A DNA stretch of 40,345 bases, taken from positions 1-40,345 of the forward strand of contig CALJHG010000017.1 of assembly GCA_938075585.1 (NCBI GenBank), written 5' to 3'. Position 1 is the first letter of the stretch. Each line of letters begins with the position of its first letter. This document shows positions 15,886 to 25,504 of the stretch, in pieces. Below the pieces are notes generated by a model. The model was not told where the DNA came from. It was given only the letters and a program-made list of their open reading frames with translations, and did no database searches. The position numbers and the translations under genes were made by a program. The stretch is from an uncultured Gammaproteobacteria bacterium (lineage in GTDB: Bacteria > Pseudomonadota > Gammaproteobacteria > Ga0077536).

Positions 15886-17916
15886 ATGATGAACCAAGAA
15901 GCGGCCCAAGTGACACACGCCAAACTGGCTAATGCAATAAGGGCACTTAGTATGGATGCCGTGCAGATGGCAAACTCAGGCCATCCCGGTGCCCCCATGG
16001 GTATGGCTGATATTGCAGAGGTTCTATGGCGCGACTACCTTAAGCACAATCCGAAAAATCCAAACTGGCATGATCGTGACCGATTTGTACTATCGAATGG
16101 GCATGGTTCTATGCTTATTTATTCTTTACTCCATCTATCGGGTTATGACGTGTCAATATCAGATATTAAAAATTTCCGCCAACTAGGCTCGAAAACTCCG
16201 GGGCATCCTGAGTACGGTGACACCCCTGGTGTAGAAACTACTACCGGCCCCTTGGGTCAAGGTATAGCTAATGCGGTTGGTATGGCGCTTACAGAAGCTC
16301 TTCTAGCCAATCAATTTAATAAACAAGATCTTCAAATTGTTGATCATCATACTTATGTCTTCGCTGGGGATGGCTGCTTGATGGAAGGTATCTCTCACGA
16401 GGCCTGCTCTCTCGCAGGAACCCTAAAACTTGGCAAATTGATCGTATTCTATGACGATAACAGTATCTCGATCGATGGGGATGTAAAACAGTGGTTCAGT
16501 GACGATACTCCGGAAAGATTTAAGGCCTATGGGTGGCAAGTTATAAGCGATGTCAACGGACACGATCGAGCTGAAATAAAAAACGCTATTGATGAAGCGC
16601 GAGCGAATAAAAATCTCCCGACTCTAATTTGCTGTAAAACAATAATAGGTAAAGGTAGTCCCAATAAAGAGGGCACTGCTGCGTGTCATGGTGCAGCCTT
16701 GGGTGTTGATGAGATAGCACTTTCCAGGGAAAATTTAAATTGGGAACACGAGGCATTTAATATTCCTCAAGATATATATGATGGCTGGGATGGAACAGAA
16801 AAAGGTGAACTATCAGAAAAGGCGTGGGACAAGTTGTTAGAAGAGTATAAAGACCGCTTCGCAGCTGAAGGGAATGAATTTGAAAGACGGGTAGATGGTA
16901 TTCCAAATAAAAATTGGGATGAAATAAAAAGTGCCTGCATCAATAGGATACGCTCCGAAACTTCAGAGAAGGAAGCCACAAGAAAATCATCGGAGCGGGT
17001 ACTGGATATTCTAGGGGAAGGCCGACCTGAACTCATCGGCGGATCTGCTGATTTAACCGGCTCTAACAATACCTGGCATGCATCAAGCAAAGCAATTACT
17101 GCAGACGATAAGAGTGGAAACTATGTTTTCTATGGTGTCCGAGAGTTTGCTATGAGCGCTATTATGAATGGAATGTTTCTGCATGGTGGCGTAATACCCT
17201 ACAGTGGGACATTTTTAGTTTTCTCGGATTATGCAAGAAATGCAGTTCGTATGGCAGCCTTAATGCGAATTGCACCGATATTTGTCTATTCGCATGATTC
17301 CGTTGCTTTAGGAGAAGATGGGCCTACACACCAGCCTATCGAGCACGTAAATTCCCTAAGATTGATTCCTAATTTAGCTGTTTGGCGACCCGCAGATGCT
17401 ACCGAAACAGCAGTAGCATGGATCTGTGCAATAGAATCTGATGCGCGACCTTCTTGTGTCCTCCTCACTAGACAAGGATTACCTTTACTAAATCATACTG
17501 ATAAACAATCAGATGAGATCGCAAAAGGTGGCTATGTTCTGCTGGAACCGGAAGACCCGCCAGATGCAGTAATAATCAGCACTGGATCAGAAGTCCACTT
17601 GGCGCGATCACTAGCGCAATTGCTCAATAGTTCAGGTAACGCTGTCCGAGTTGTTTCAATGCCCTGTGCCGAAGTATTTGACCAGCAAGACACGAAGTGG
17701 AAAGAATCAGTTATTCCGTCAACGCTTAAAAAGCGTATATCAATAGAGGCTGGAAGCACAAACTTTTGGCACAAGTATATCGGACATACCGGTCTTGCAC
17801 TTGGAATTGATTCCTTTGGGGTATCGGCGCCAGGAAATAAGGCTCTCGAATATTTTGGACTTACCGAAGACTCGTGCCTGAAAAAAATAAATGAGTATCT
17901 TGTAAAAAACGATTAA
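15886..17916 (+). CDS. tkt: transketolase
   Basis: A 676-residue thiamine-diphosphate transketolase that moves two-carbon units between sugar phosphates in the pentose phosphate pathway. The N-terminal part has NSGHPGAPMGMADIAEVLW (about 25-43) and LSNGHGSMLIYSLLHL. The cofactor motif is AGDGCLMEGISHEA (about 157-170) ending in DDNSISIDG. The central pyrimidine domain has GVREFAMSA and HDSVALGEDGPTHQP. Length is normal. ATG codons at 15886 and 15889 are both possible; AAGGGG (15877-15882) suits the second slightly better. It is the first gene of tkt-gap-pgk, with gap 27 nt behind. Confidence 0.97.
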   Translation: MMNQEAAQVTHAKLANAIRALSMDAVQMANSGHPGAPMGMADIAEVLWRDYLKHNPKNPNWHDRDRFVLSNGHGSMLIYSLLHLSGYDVSISDIKNFRQLGSKTPGHPEYGDTPGVETTTGPLGQGIANAVGMALTEALLANQFNKQDLQIVDHHTYVFAGDGCLMEGISHEACSLAGTLKLGKLIVFYDDNSISIDGDVKQWFSDDTPERFKAYGWQVISDVNGHDRAEIKNAIDEARANKNLPTLICCKTIIGKGSPNKEGTAACHGAALGVDEIALSRENLNWEHEAFNIPQDIYDGWDGTEKGELSEKAWDKLLEEYKDRFAAEGNEFERRVDGIPNKNWDEIKSACINRIRSETSEKEATRKSSERVLDILGEGRPELIGGSADLTGSNNTWHASSKAITADDKSGNYVFYGVREFAMSAIMNGMFLHGGVIPYSGTFLVFSDYARNAVRMAALMRIAPIFVYSHDSVALGEDGPTHQPIEHVNSLRLIPNLAVWRPADATETAVAWICAIESDARPSCVLLTRQGLPLLNHTDKQSDEIAKGGYVLLEPEDPPDAVIISTGSEVHLARSLAQLLNSSGNAVRVVSMPCAEVFDQQDTKWKESVIPSTLKKRISIEAGSTNFWHKYIGHTGLALGIDSFGVSAPGNKALEYFGLTEDSCLKKINEYLVKND

Positions 17917-17943
17917 TTTAAGAATTTAAGGAGACTTTTTAAA

Positions 17944-18960
17944 ATGACTATCCGCGTAGGAATAAATGGATACGGGCGCATCGGACGAAATATTTTGAGG
18001 GCGTTATTTGAATCTAACAGAACCGAAGAAATTCAAATTATTGCGATTAATGATTTAGGTAATGCGAATACGAACGCACACCTCACTAAGTATGATACTG
18101 CGCATGGCCCTTTCCCCGGTTCCGTAGTCGTAGAAAACGGTGACATGGTAGTTAATGGTAAAAAAATTAAAGTAGTTAGTGAAAGAGACCCTGCAAAACT
18201 TCCTTGGAACGACTTAGGTGTCGATGTGGTTCTCGAGTGTACTGGATTTTTCGCGAACAAAACTAAAGCTAGCGCACACATCGCGGGAGGAGCAAAGAAA
18301 GTATTGATTTCAGCGCCAGCTGGAGACGATATAGACGCGACGGTAGTATTTGGTGTCAATCACCATGTACTCAAAGCCAGTCACGAAGTTATATCAAACG
18401 CATCATGTACAACCAACTGCCTAGCACCACTTGTAAAACCGCTTCACGAATCAATCGGTATAGAAAGTGGCATAATGACTACGATACATTCCTATACGAA
18501 TGATCAAGTGCTAACTGATGTATATCACTCGGATCTACGCAGAGCTCGATCCGCCACACAATCTATGATTCCCACCAGCACTGGCGCAGCTGCGGCGGTT
18601 GGATTGGTCTTACCTGAATTAAATGGCAAACTTGATGGTTATGCGGTTAGAGTTCCGACTATCAATGTGTCACTTGTGGATCTATCGTTTAAGGCATCTC
18701 GAGACACCTCAGTTGAGGAGATCTCGACCCTATTGAAAAATGCTTCTACTGGAAGTCTTAAAGGAGTACTTGCCTATAATGAGGAACCACTTGTTTCAAT
18801 CGACTTCAATCACAATCAGCACTCTTCAGTTTACGAATCTAGCCAAACGAAAGTTGTAGGCGGTAATTTGGTCAAAGTTTTATCGTGGTATGACAACGAA
18901 TGGGGATTCTCGAACCGGATGTTAGATACGACGGTTGCAATGATGAATGCGAAGGGCTAA
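17944..18960 (+). CDS. gap: glyceraldehyde-3-phosphate dehydrogenase
   Basis: A 338-residue phosphorylating GAPDH. It shows the NAD-binding start [10 protein letters not shown] (about 6-15), the catalytic cysteine in [12 protein letters not shown] (about 151-162), and the sugar-phosphate-binding TGAAAAVG and [12 protein letters not shown] near the C-terminus. The erythrose-4-phosphate dehydrogenase paralogue Epd is the main alternative in this operon position; the sequence reads more like GAPDH, but by-eye separation is not absolute. AAGGAGA (17928-17934) precedes the ATG. Only 2 nt separate it from pgk. Confidence 0.93.
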   Translation: MTIRVGINGYGRIGRNILRALFESNRTEEIQIIAINDLGNANTNAHLTKYDTAHGPFPGSVVVENGDMVVNGKKIKVVSERDPAKLPWNDLGVDVVLECTGFFANKTKASAHIAGGAKKVLISAPAGDDIDATVVFGVNHHVLKASHEVISNASCTTNCLAPLVKPLHESIGIESGIMTTIHSYTNDQVLTDVYHSDLRRARSATQSMIPTSTGAAAAVGLVLPELNGKLDGYAVRVPTINVSLVDLSFKASRDTSVEEISTLLKNASTGSLKGVLAYNEEPLVSIDFNHNQHSSVYESSQTKVVGGNLVKVLSWYDNEWGFSNRMLDTTVAMMNAKG

Positions 18961-18962
18961 AC

Positions 18963-20126
18963 ATGCTAAATATGGAAGAGCTCGAGTTAAGAGATCGCAG
19001 AGTTTTGATACGAGAGGACTTTAATGTTCCGATCAATGACAAAGGCGAAATTACTGACGATTCGAGACTGAAGGCCTCCCTGGATACTATCAACAAAGCG
19101 TATTCAGCAGGAGCCACAGTTATAATAATGTCTCATCTCGGACGGCCTAAGGAAGGCCAGTCTGACTCTAGCTTATCCCTCGAGGCTGTCGCGGGAAAGT
19201 TAAGCTCATTGCTAGATATACCAGTTGTATTCGAGAAAAACTGGATTAACGGATTTAGAACTGAACATCAAAGTATCACCCTAGTAGAAAATGTTCGATT
19301 CTTAACAGGAGAGTCAAGTAACGACACCTCACTAGCGAAAAAAATGGCCCAACTTTGTGATATTTTTATAAATGATGCCTTTGCGACCTCGCACAGAGCT
19401 CACGCTTCGACTCATGGAGTTGCTAAATACGCGGTCACCGCATGTTGCGGCCCGCTGCTGAAAAAAGAAATCGAGGTACTAACAAAAGCTTTAAATCGAC
19501 CTGAACGGCCTCTCGTAGCAGTCGTCGGTGGTGCTAAAGTATCTTCAAAACTTGATATCATCAATTCATTGGCCAAAAAAGTTGATCACTTAATCGTAGG
19601 TGGCGGTATTGCCAATACATGCCTAAAATCTGAGGGTTTTGAAATTGGGGCGTCCTTATATGAAGAAGACATGATTGAGGTCGCAACGCAAATAATGAAA
19701 AGCTCTGCAGAAATTCCCTTGCCTGAAGAAGTTGTGTGCGGGAAAGAATTTACGATTGAAGCTGCGGCGCAAATAAAATCGATTCACGAAGTAGAAAAAG
19801 ACGACATGATAATGGACGTGGGTCCTAAGTCGATGAAAAGTATCAAAAACATAATAAAAAATGCAGGGACGATCCTTTGGAATGGTCCGCTGGGAGTTTT
19901 TGAATTTAAAAACTTCGCCGATGGAACGAAAGAATTGGCCGAAGCGATTGCTGATTCGCAAGCATTCTCTATCGCAGGCGGTGGGGACACATTAGCTGCT
20001 ATAAGTAATTTCTCCGTAGCCAAACAGATATCCTACATTTCGACGGGTGGGGGAGCATTCTTAGAATTCATTGAAGGCAAAAAGCTGCCTGCAATAGAAA
20101 TCCTCAAACAAAGAGGAACTGACTAA
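18963..20126 (+). CDS. pgk: phosphoglycerate kinase
   Basis: A 387-residue kinase that transfers phosphate between 1,3-bisphosphoglycerate and ADP. It has the N-terminal REDFNVP block (about 18-24), SHLGRP, FINDAFATSHRAHAS (substrate arginine region), AVVGGAKVSSK, GGGIANT, and the C-terminal nucleotide loop SIAGGGDTLAA. The frame is open back to 18900 inside gap, but homology begins at the ATG at 18963, two bases after the gap stop, where length is normal. The spacing implies translational coupling. It converges with purC, and no aldolase or pyruvate kinase gene follows. Confidence 0.97.
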   Translation: MLNMEELELRDRRVLIREDFNVPINDKGEITDDSRLKASLDTINKAYSAGATVIIMSHLGRPKEGQSDSSLSLEAVAGKLSSLLDIPVVFEKNWINGFRTEHQSITLVENVRFLTGESSNDTSLAKKMAQLCDIFINDAFATSHRAHASTHGVAKYAVTACCGPLLKKEIEVLTKALNRPERPLVAVVGGAKVSSKLDIINSLAKKVDHLIVGGGIANTCLKSEGFEIGASLYEEDMIEVATQIMKSSAEIPLPEEVVCGKEFTIEAAAQIKSIHEVEKDDMIMDVGPKSMKSIKNIIKNAGTILWNGPLGVFEFKNFADGTKELAEAIADSQAFSIAGGGDTLAAISNFSVAKQISYISTGGGAFLEFIEGKKLPAIEILKQRGTD

Positions 20127-20133
20127 AATAAAT

Positions 20134-20156
20134 GCTTAAATCTATATAAGCCTTTT
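20134..20156. terminator. possible weak bidirectional terminator between pgk and purC
   Basis: GCTTA (20134-20138) and TAAGC (20147-20151) can pair around an 8-nt loop and are flanked by CTTTTATT on one side and, read from the other strand, ATTTATTTT. The stem is only 5 bp, but the position between two converging stop codons fits a shared terminator. Confidence 0.35.
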
Positions 20157-21048
20157 ATTGAGTCAATATATTTAGAGCTTCTTGATATTTTTCAGTTGTC
20201 CTGACAAGCGTACCTTCAGGAATATTCGGCCCTGGATCGGTCTTATCCCAGTCTAGTGTTTCTAAATAATCTCTCACGAATTGCTTGTCAAAACTAGGGG
20301 GACTGATCCCCACTTCATAACTAGCGGCAGGCCAAAACCTTGATGAATCAGGTGTGAGAAGTTCATCAATAAGTATTAAATCTCCACTGCTATCCAAACC
20401 AAACTCCATTTTTGTATCGGCAATGATAATCCCCCTCTCAAGTGCAAATTCGGCACATTTTGAGTAAATATCTAATGTCACGGAGCGAACTTCTTCCGCC
20501 AAAGCTGCTCCTACAATGTCACACGATTGCTCAAAAGAGATATTTTCATCATGATCACCAACCGGCGCTTTTGTCGACGGAGTATATATTGGTTCCGGAA
20601 GTTTCTGCCCAAGCTTTAAGCCTGGGGGTAAACTAAGCCCGCACACACTTCCGTTTTTTTGATAATCCTTCCAACCCGAGCCGATCAGATACCCCCTGAC
20701 AACAGCCTCAATTGCTAGAGGTTTAACTTTCTTGACTACAATTGATCGACCTTCCAAAGGAGCTCGTTCGGCTGCATTAGGTACAACGCTTTCTAAAGTT
20801 ATATCGGTTAGATGATTGCTAATTATTTCTGAGGTTCTTTCAAACCAAAAATTAGAAATTTCCGTTAATATAGCACCCTTTCTGGGTACCGGATCTGGTA
20901 GCACGACATCAAAGGCGGAAAGTCTATCTGTGGTAACAATGAGAAAATGGTCTTCTCCAACCGCATAAATATCTCTAACCTTGCCTTTTTGGACTAACGG
21001 CAAACTCTTTAAATTTGTTTCATAGACTGCAGTTACAGATTTGGACAT
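20155..21048 (-). CDS. purC: phosphoribosylaminoimidazole-succinocarboxamide synthase
   Basis: A 297-residue SAICAR synthetase, the step of purine synthesis joining aspartate to CAIR with ATP. Conserved segments are GKVRDIYAVGEDHFLIVTTDRLSAFDVVLPDP (about 22-53), VKPLAIEAVVRGYLIGSGWKDY (about 107-128), TPSTKAPVGDHDENIS, IIADTKMEFG and DELLTPDSSRFW. It is the longer PurC type (about 290-300 residues), not the 237-residue enterobacterial form. It lies 41 nt behind ubiI on the same strand, at the end of the ygfB-pepP-ubiH-ubiI run. Confidence 0.97.
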   Translation of the reverse strand: MSKSVTAVYETNLKSLPLVQKGKVRDIYAVGEDHFLIVTTDRLSAFDVVLPDPVPRKGAILTEISNFWFERTSEIISNHLTDITLESVVPNAAERAPLEGRSIVVKKVKPLAIEAVVRGYLIGSGWKDYQKNGSVCGLSLPPGLKLGQKLPEPIYTPSTKAPVGDHDENISFEQSCDIVGAALAEEVRSVTLDIYSKCAEFALERGIIIADTKMEFGLDSSGDLILIDELLTPDSSRFWPAASYEVGISPPSFDKQFVRDYLETLDWDKTDPGPNIPEGTLVRTTEKYQEALNILTQ

Positions 21049-21089
21049 TACAGGTGATTCCCTTGTAGATTAATCGTTAGATTGTTATT

Positions 21090-22295
21090 TTAAAACGGTC
21101 TGGTGGCTTTGACAATATCGGGCACATCGCCCCGCAAACCCATAGCGCTCTCGATCAGGTAGTCTTTGAGAAATTTTTTAGAATTCAGGAATCGGGTACC
21201 TAATCTGCGCAATATATTAATAGGTAGGGTATCTACCGCATAAATCGAATTTAAGCCAGTCGTCACCGCTATCATTTTTAAAGCCTCGCCTTTACGCCAA
21301 CCGTGATAGCGTCTGAGGCTATTCTCAAGGCAATGATAGTTGAAAATGGATTTCGGCATAGTACATTCCATTAATGTTGCAACATCGAGTAGTCCCAGAT
21401 TTAAACCTTGTCCAGCAAGAGGATGGAAAGCGTACGCGGCCCCCCCTACGAGCGCAAAATTATTTTTAACTAAACTTGAAGCAATACCATATTCAAGAGG
21501 AAATGACGCCACTGAAGTACAATCATGTATTGTGCCAAGCGTAAAATTGACAGCTTCTCCTAATTGATCTCGGAATTGTTGCTGATCTAACTCTAGTAAA
21601 CGAATCGCATCATCAGACGGAACACTCCAAACAATCGAACTTTGAACACCTTTTTTAAGAGGGAGGAAAGCCAATGGTCCTTTGGATAAAAAACACTGCC
21701 TCGCTATATTATCGTGAGACCCCGCGGTAACAACATTTGCTACAACTGCGGACTGGCCAAAATCCTTGCTCCGAAATTGGATACCCAACAGCGATCGCAT
21801 GGGCGAACTGCGTCCATCAGCCACTACAGTCAAACTCGAGTCTACCAAAGTGCCATCTTCTAGCAGAAGCGGAGAACCCGGATCAATGCTCGTATCGCTT
21901 GAAACAGGGCAACAAATTTTTGAGATTTTCTTTCTGTCAAAGCGTGTCCTTAGGACTCTCAGTAACTGATTCTCACTATGGATCCACGACATAGGAGGCA
22001 AAAACATGTCTGGCAAATCAAACCTTATATGACCTGATTCACCCTCTTCCCATGTTTCAATACTATTAACCACACCATGATCGGTAGACAGTAAATCTTC
22101 CCAAACACCGACACTACTGAGAATCTCTTTCGACGCAACGGACAAGGAGAAATGCCTGTCGATGCTTTTTTTTCTTGTATTGCTTTTAGACGGATCTACC
22201 ATACAGACACTCTGCCCAGTCTTGGCAAACATCAATGCAGCCGTTAAAGCGACGATCCCATTTCCAACAACGCAAATATCAAATTTGCACCGCAT
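21090..22295 (-). CDS. ubiI: ubiquinone-synthesis FAD hydroxylase (UbiI/UbiF type)
   Basis: A 401-residue class A flavin monooxygenase of the UbiH/F/I group, which hydroxylates the ubiquinone ring precursor. It has the N-terminal FAD loop VGNGIVALTAAL (about 8-19), the ADGRSS motif (about 165-170), SKGPLAFLPL, and the C-terminal LVGGAAYAFHPLAGQGLNLG. UbiI is chosen because the order ygfB-pepP-ubiH-ubiI is kept as in Escherichia coli; UbiF cannot be excluded. The frame is open to 22460 inside ubiH, but the FAD domain begins at the ATG at 22295, one base after the ubiH stop. Confidence 0.88.
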   Translation of the reverse strand: MRCKFDICVVGNGIVALTAALMFAKTGQSVCMVDPSKSNTRKKSIDRHFSLSVASKEILSSVGVWEDLLSTDHGVVNSIETWEEGESGHIRFDLPDMFLPPMSWIHSENQLLRVLRTRFDRKKISKICCPVSSDTSIDPGSPLLLEDGTLVDSSLTVVADGRSSPMRSLLGIQFRSKDFGQSAVVANVVTAGSHDNIARQCFLSKGPLAFLPLKKGVQSSIVWSVPSDDAIRLLELDQQQFRDQLGEAVNFTLGTIHDCTSVASFPLEYGIASSLVKNNFALVGGAAYAFHPLAGQGLNLGLLDVATLMECTMPKSIFNYHCLENSLRRYHGWRKGEALKMIAVTTGLNSIYAVDTLPINILRRLGTRFLNSKKFLKDYLIESAMGLRGDVPDIVKATRPF

Positions 22296-22296
22296 G

Positions 22297-23496
22297 CTAA
22301 CTACTCCTACGGAATTGCGCGCCCGTGCCGGTAAAGGAGGCAACAATTTTTCGTCTGAAGACAACAGATCTCGAAGCGAGGAGCATTGCAACACGGCGCA
22401 CGGTGATAAACGGAGATATCTTCGACGTGAAAACACCGCCAAGCGAATCCGTAAAGGCATGAATTGTTTGATGGTCCTTGTGACGCAACTTCGTATATCG
22501 AGATAAAAGCTGTTCGCAGCCTATATCAGGCACATTACAATCAATTAGTGATGCCAGATCAGCTATGTCCCGAATACCTAAGTTAAGTCCCTGAGCTGCG
22601 TTTGGATGAACAACGTTAGCGGCATTGCCCAAAAGAAGGAGTCGCTCAGCGCATAAACTTAGTGCCCTTTGACTTAATAGAGGATAAGAATATCGCGGTC
22701 CGACAAGTTGCAAAGCTCCCAGACGGCCCCCTATTCGTTCCTCTAAAAGGCTAGCGTAGGCTTTATCATCAAGTTCTTTAACACAGATCAATTCACTATC
22801 AGACAAGCAATATACACTCACATAATCGTGCCCTCCGACAGGAATAAAAGCAAGAACTCCTTGCTCAGTAAAGCGCTCAAGTGCCATGGCCGTGGTCGGA
22901 TTAGATACCGAAACCTTACAAACTAAGGCAACCTCTCTATAGTTCTTCTTGTCTACAGATATTCCGGAAACTCTCCGTACATCAGAATTCGCGCCATCTG
23001 CCGCAACAATTAATCTAGCCTCGGCACCGACAACACTATTTGCAGAGTATAGGTCAGCCTCCACACCTAATTTTGTCAGTCGCATGCCCCGAAACTCAGT
23101 GCCATCCAAAAATCTCAAACTTTTATAAGTAAACGCTTTTTTTCGCAAATTATCGAGTAACAGATAAGCGGGGCACGAATAGCCCAAAACATCCAGTCCG
23201 GACTCAATAGCTTTTAATGTAACGCTGGGCAATACACCTTTCTCAGAAACCAAAATTTTCTCAATAGGTGTGCATGCTGAAGAAATCGCGGACCAAGCAT
23301 CGATACTCTTTAAAATACCAACGGTCCCCGCCGACAGAACCAATGATCGCGCATCCCTTCGACCTTGCGTTTCGGTTTTTTCTCGCTCTATTAAAGTTAT
23401 ATTCAATCCCTGGGAACTCAAAGCAATTGAAAGAATAGTTCCTACTAACCCCGCTCCCACGATGATACAGTCTGACTGAATCGCCTCATCCCGCAT
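22297..23496 (-). CDS. ubiH: ubiquinone-synthesis FAD hydroxylase UbiH
   Basis: A 399-residue flavin monooxygenase. It shows the FAD loop VGAGLVGTILSIAL (about 13-26), ADGANSDVR (about 172-180), ERFTEQGVLAFIP, which closely mirrors the E. coli UbiH block, and LLLGNAANVVHPNAAQGLNLGIRD. The C-terminal TDSLGGVF segment also matches UbiH. Its start overlaps the end of pepP by 11 nt and ubiI begins one base after its stop, so translation is coupled through the run. The role is hydroxylation in aerobic ubiquinone synthesis, in the soluble or membrane-associated Ubi complex. Confidence 0.92.
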   Translation of the reverse strand: MRDEAIQSDCIIVGAGLVGTILSIALSSQGLNITLIEREKTETQGRRDARSLVLSAGTVGILKSIDAWSAISSACTPIEKILVSEKGVLPSVTLKAIESGLDVLGYSCPAYLLLDNLRKKAFTYKSLRFLDGTEFRGMRLTKLGVEADLYSANSVVGAEARLIVAADGANSDVRRVSGISVDKKNYREVALVCKVSVSNPTTAMALERFTEQGVLAFIPVGGHDYVSVYCLSDSELICVKELDDKAYASLLEERIGGRLGALQLVGPRYSYPLLSQRALSLCAERLLLLGNAANVVHPNAAQGLNLGIRDIADLASLIDCNVPDIGCEQLLSRYTKLRHKDHQTIHAFTDSLGGVFTSKISPFITVRRVAMLLASRSVVFRRKIVASFTGTGAQFRRSS

Positions 23497-24796
23497 CCAT
23501 TAATGCCTCGATTTCCTTCCTACTTTTAGGAACATTACTACTTAAAACTTCTGGTCCAGCTGCCGTCACGAGCACGTCATCCTCGATTCTAATACCGATA
23601 TTTTGCCATTTTTTTGCCAATCCTTTAGCGGCACTAGACAAGTAAAGACCAGGTTCCACTGTAGTAACCATTCCTGGTTCGAAAACACGCCACTCATCGC
23701 CAACTTTGTAGTCCCCAACATCATGCACATCCATACCTAACCAGTGTCCAGTTTTATGCATATAGTATGGGCGGTAAGCCTCTTTTTGAATTAGATTCGA
23801 TACGCGTCCTCGCAAAATACCTAGCTCAGCCAAGCCACGCGTGAGCACTTCTACGGCAGCGTCGTGGGGCTCGTTCCATCTATTCCCAGGAATAACCTTA
23901 GATATAGCTGCATTCTGAGCTTCCAAGACAATGTCATAGACAAGCCCCTGACTTTCATTAAATCGTCCATTGACAGGAAAGGTTCTAGTGATATCGCTTG
24001 CATAGTAGTCATATTCAGCGCCGGCATCTATAAGCAATAGATCTCCAGATCTAAGCTTGTCGCTATTTTCGGTGTAATGAAGTATGCAACTATTTGCGCC
24101 CCCTCCTACAATAGAAGGATAAGCGGGGGATCGAGCTCCTTTTTCAATAAAGCACGACAGTATTTCTCCCTCTACTTGGTACTCCATATCGCCCGGCGAC
24201 ACAAATTCCATAGCGCGACGGTGGCCCTCCGCCGCAATCTGAGCAGATTTCCTCATAGCACGCTGCTCCGCTACGCTCTTAAATAACCTCATCTCATGAA
24301 TAATATGACCTAAAGAAATAAACTGATCCGGAGCATGAACACCTGCTCGGCCCTTACTGGTCACCTGACCCAACCATCCTATCAATCTTTGATCAAATTC
24401 AGCATAACGACCCATCGTATAAAAAATTCGATCTTTGTTCTCTAATAACCCGGGTAATATCTCATCTAGATCTTCGATTGGAAAAGCGTCATCCGCACCG
24501 TAAAAATCGCAAGCACCTTCCAGTCCAGCCCGCCGTCCGTGCCATATTTCCGCCTCCACATCTTTTTCTCTGCAGAACAAAACATATTGTCCCTGTTCTC
24601 TTTCAGGGATAAGAACGAGTAGCGACATGGGTTCAGGAAAACCGGTCAAATAATAAAAATCGCTGTCAGAACGATATGGATAATAAACATCTCTATTTCT
24701 GACCTGTTCCGGAGAGTTTGGTTGAATAATAATAGAATTACTACCGACCATCCTCATAAGCTCTTTCCTGCGACGTACAAATTCTCTTTTTTCCAT
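23486..24796 (-). CDS. pepP: Xaa-Pro aminopeptidase
   Basis: A 436-residue metallopeptidase of the M24B family that removes N-terminal residues preceding proline. The N-terminal AMP_N domain spans about 1-130 (YPYRSDSDFYYLTGFPEP). The catalytic domain carries the dinuclear metal ligands in IDAGAEYDYYASDITRTF (two aspartates), HKTGHWLGMDVHD (histidine), TTVEPGLY and IRIEDDVLVT (two glutamates). Length matches E. coli PepP (441). It starts 12 nt after ygfB and overlaps ubiH by 11 nt, keeping the standard gammaproteobacterial order. Confidence 0.96.
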   Translation of the reverse strand: MEKREFVRRRKELMRMVGSNSIIIQPNSPEQVRNRDVYYPYRSDSDFYYLTGFPEPMSLLVLIPEREQGQYVLFCREKDVEAEIWHGRRAGLEGACDFYGADDAFPIEDLDEILPGLLENKDRIFYTMGRYAEFDQRLIGWLGQVTSKGRAGVHAPDQFISLGHIIHEMRLFKSVAEQRAMRKSAQIAAEGHRRAMEFVSPGDMEYQVEGEILSCFIEKGARSPAYPSIVGGGANSCILHYTENSDKLRSGDLLLIDAGAEYDYYASDITRTFPVNGRFNESQGLVYDIVLEAQNAAISKVIPGNRWNEPHDAAVEVLTRGLAELGILRGRVSNLIQKEAYRPYYMHKTGHWLGMDVHDVGDYKVGDEWRVFEPGMVTTVEPGLYLSSAAKGLAKKWQNIGIRIEDDVLVTAAGPEVLSSNVPKSRKEIEALMDAG

Positions 24797-24808
24797 CAGA
24801 ATAGTCCC

Positions 24809-25369
24809 TTAATGAATATCTCTCTTGGGAGTGAATCCCCCTTTTAAAGATTCTAGCTCCTCATAAATAGTCATAATACCAACGCGTGTAAATTCATATA
24901 GTTCCACTAGAGCCTTTTCTCCCTCTTCATCCTCGATCAAATCTTCGTCAAGACGACAAAATTGTTCTAAATCAGATAAAAAATTCAAACAAGATTCTGC
25001 CGAAAGACTATCGCGATTGAAACCTGATATACCCAAGCCGTATAAATAGCCTTGGCACCATTTCGAAAACTCAGAGACCCTAACACTTAATTTAATATCA
25101 TCCTTCGGCAACAACAGGAAAACCCCACTACCGGCGCGGAGAATTTCTATACTGATATCCGCCAGCAGGGATAGAAATTTCGCTGAATCAACTTCTAAAC
25201 TATCGCGGAAAATATCTTCAGACTCAGCCAAACAGCTAAACCACTCACTTTCCTCGTAAGCTTTCGGACCGGTAATTAGACCAAAAAGTATCCCGTGAGC
25301 CTCTGAAGCACCAACATCACAATCTAGATTGTTTAGGACAGCTTTCAGACGATCATAAATATTATCCAC
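24809..25369 (-). CDS. ygfB: YgfB/UPF0149 family protein
   Basis: A 186-residue acidic protein of the YgfB/YecA-type UPF0149 family. SEAHGILFGLITG near residue 22 and WCQGYLYGLG near residue 108 are the family landmarks. It lacks the C-terminal SEC-C zinc motif of YecA. In Pseudomonas, YgfB has been tied to repression of the AlpA pathway and antibiotic resistance, but the family role is mostly unsettled. It heads the minus-strand pepP-ubiH-ubiI run and is divergent from the zapB-like/zapA pair. Confidence 0.9.
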   Translation of the reverse strand: MDNIYDRLKAVLNNLDCDVGASEAHGILFGLITGPKAYEESEWFSCLAESEDIFRDSLEVDSAKFLSLLADISIEILRAGSGVFLLLPKDDIKLSVRVSEFSKWCQGYLYGLGISGFNRDSLSAESCLNFLSDLEQFCRLDEDLIEDEEGEKALVELYEFTRVGIMTIYEELESLKGGFTPKRDIH

Positions 25370-25442
25370 TTTTTTAACCTTCTACTATTTTGTGCATTCT
25401 ATTATCCCACGATGCTGTAATGACCTACAATTAGTCTTAGTA

Positions 25443-25472
25443 TTGACCGACTGGTCAAAACAGCTCTATATT
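25443..25472 (+). promoter_or_regulatory. promoter of the zapB-like/zapA operon with dyad over -35
   Basis: TTGACC (25443-25448), 18-nt spacer, TATATT (25467-25472), a good sigma70 match. The -35 is the left arm of TTGACC-GACT-GGTCAA (25443-25458), a perfect 6-bp dyad of the kind many TetR-family repressors bind. A protein on this dyad would block the -35. Confidence 0.5.
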
Positions 25473-25504
25473 TGTAATCCATAACTAACTGCAGAAACTC
25501 AAAA

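Noticed and set aside
17526-17537. Copy of the tRNA-Met 3' end (GGTGGCTATG) as attachment site
   Set aside because: It is a 10-nt chance match inside transketolase coding sequence on the core side.
18900-18962. N-terminal extension of pgk into gap
   Set aside because: The extra 21 residues overlap the gap coding end, and Pgk homology and normal length begin at 18963.
22296-22460. 55-residue N-terminal extension of ubiI
   Set aside because: It lies inside ubiH in another frame; the FAD-binding domain starts at the ATG at 22295, one base after the ubiH stop.
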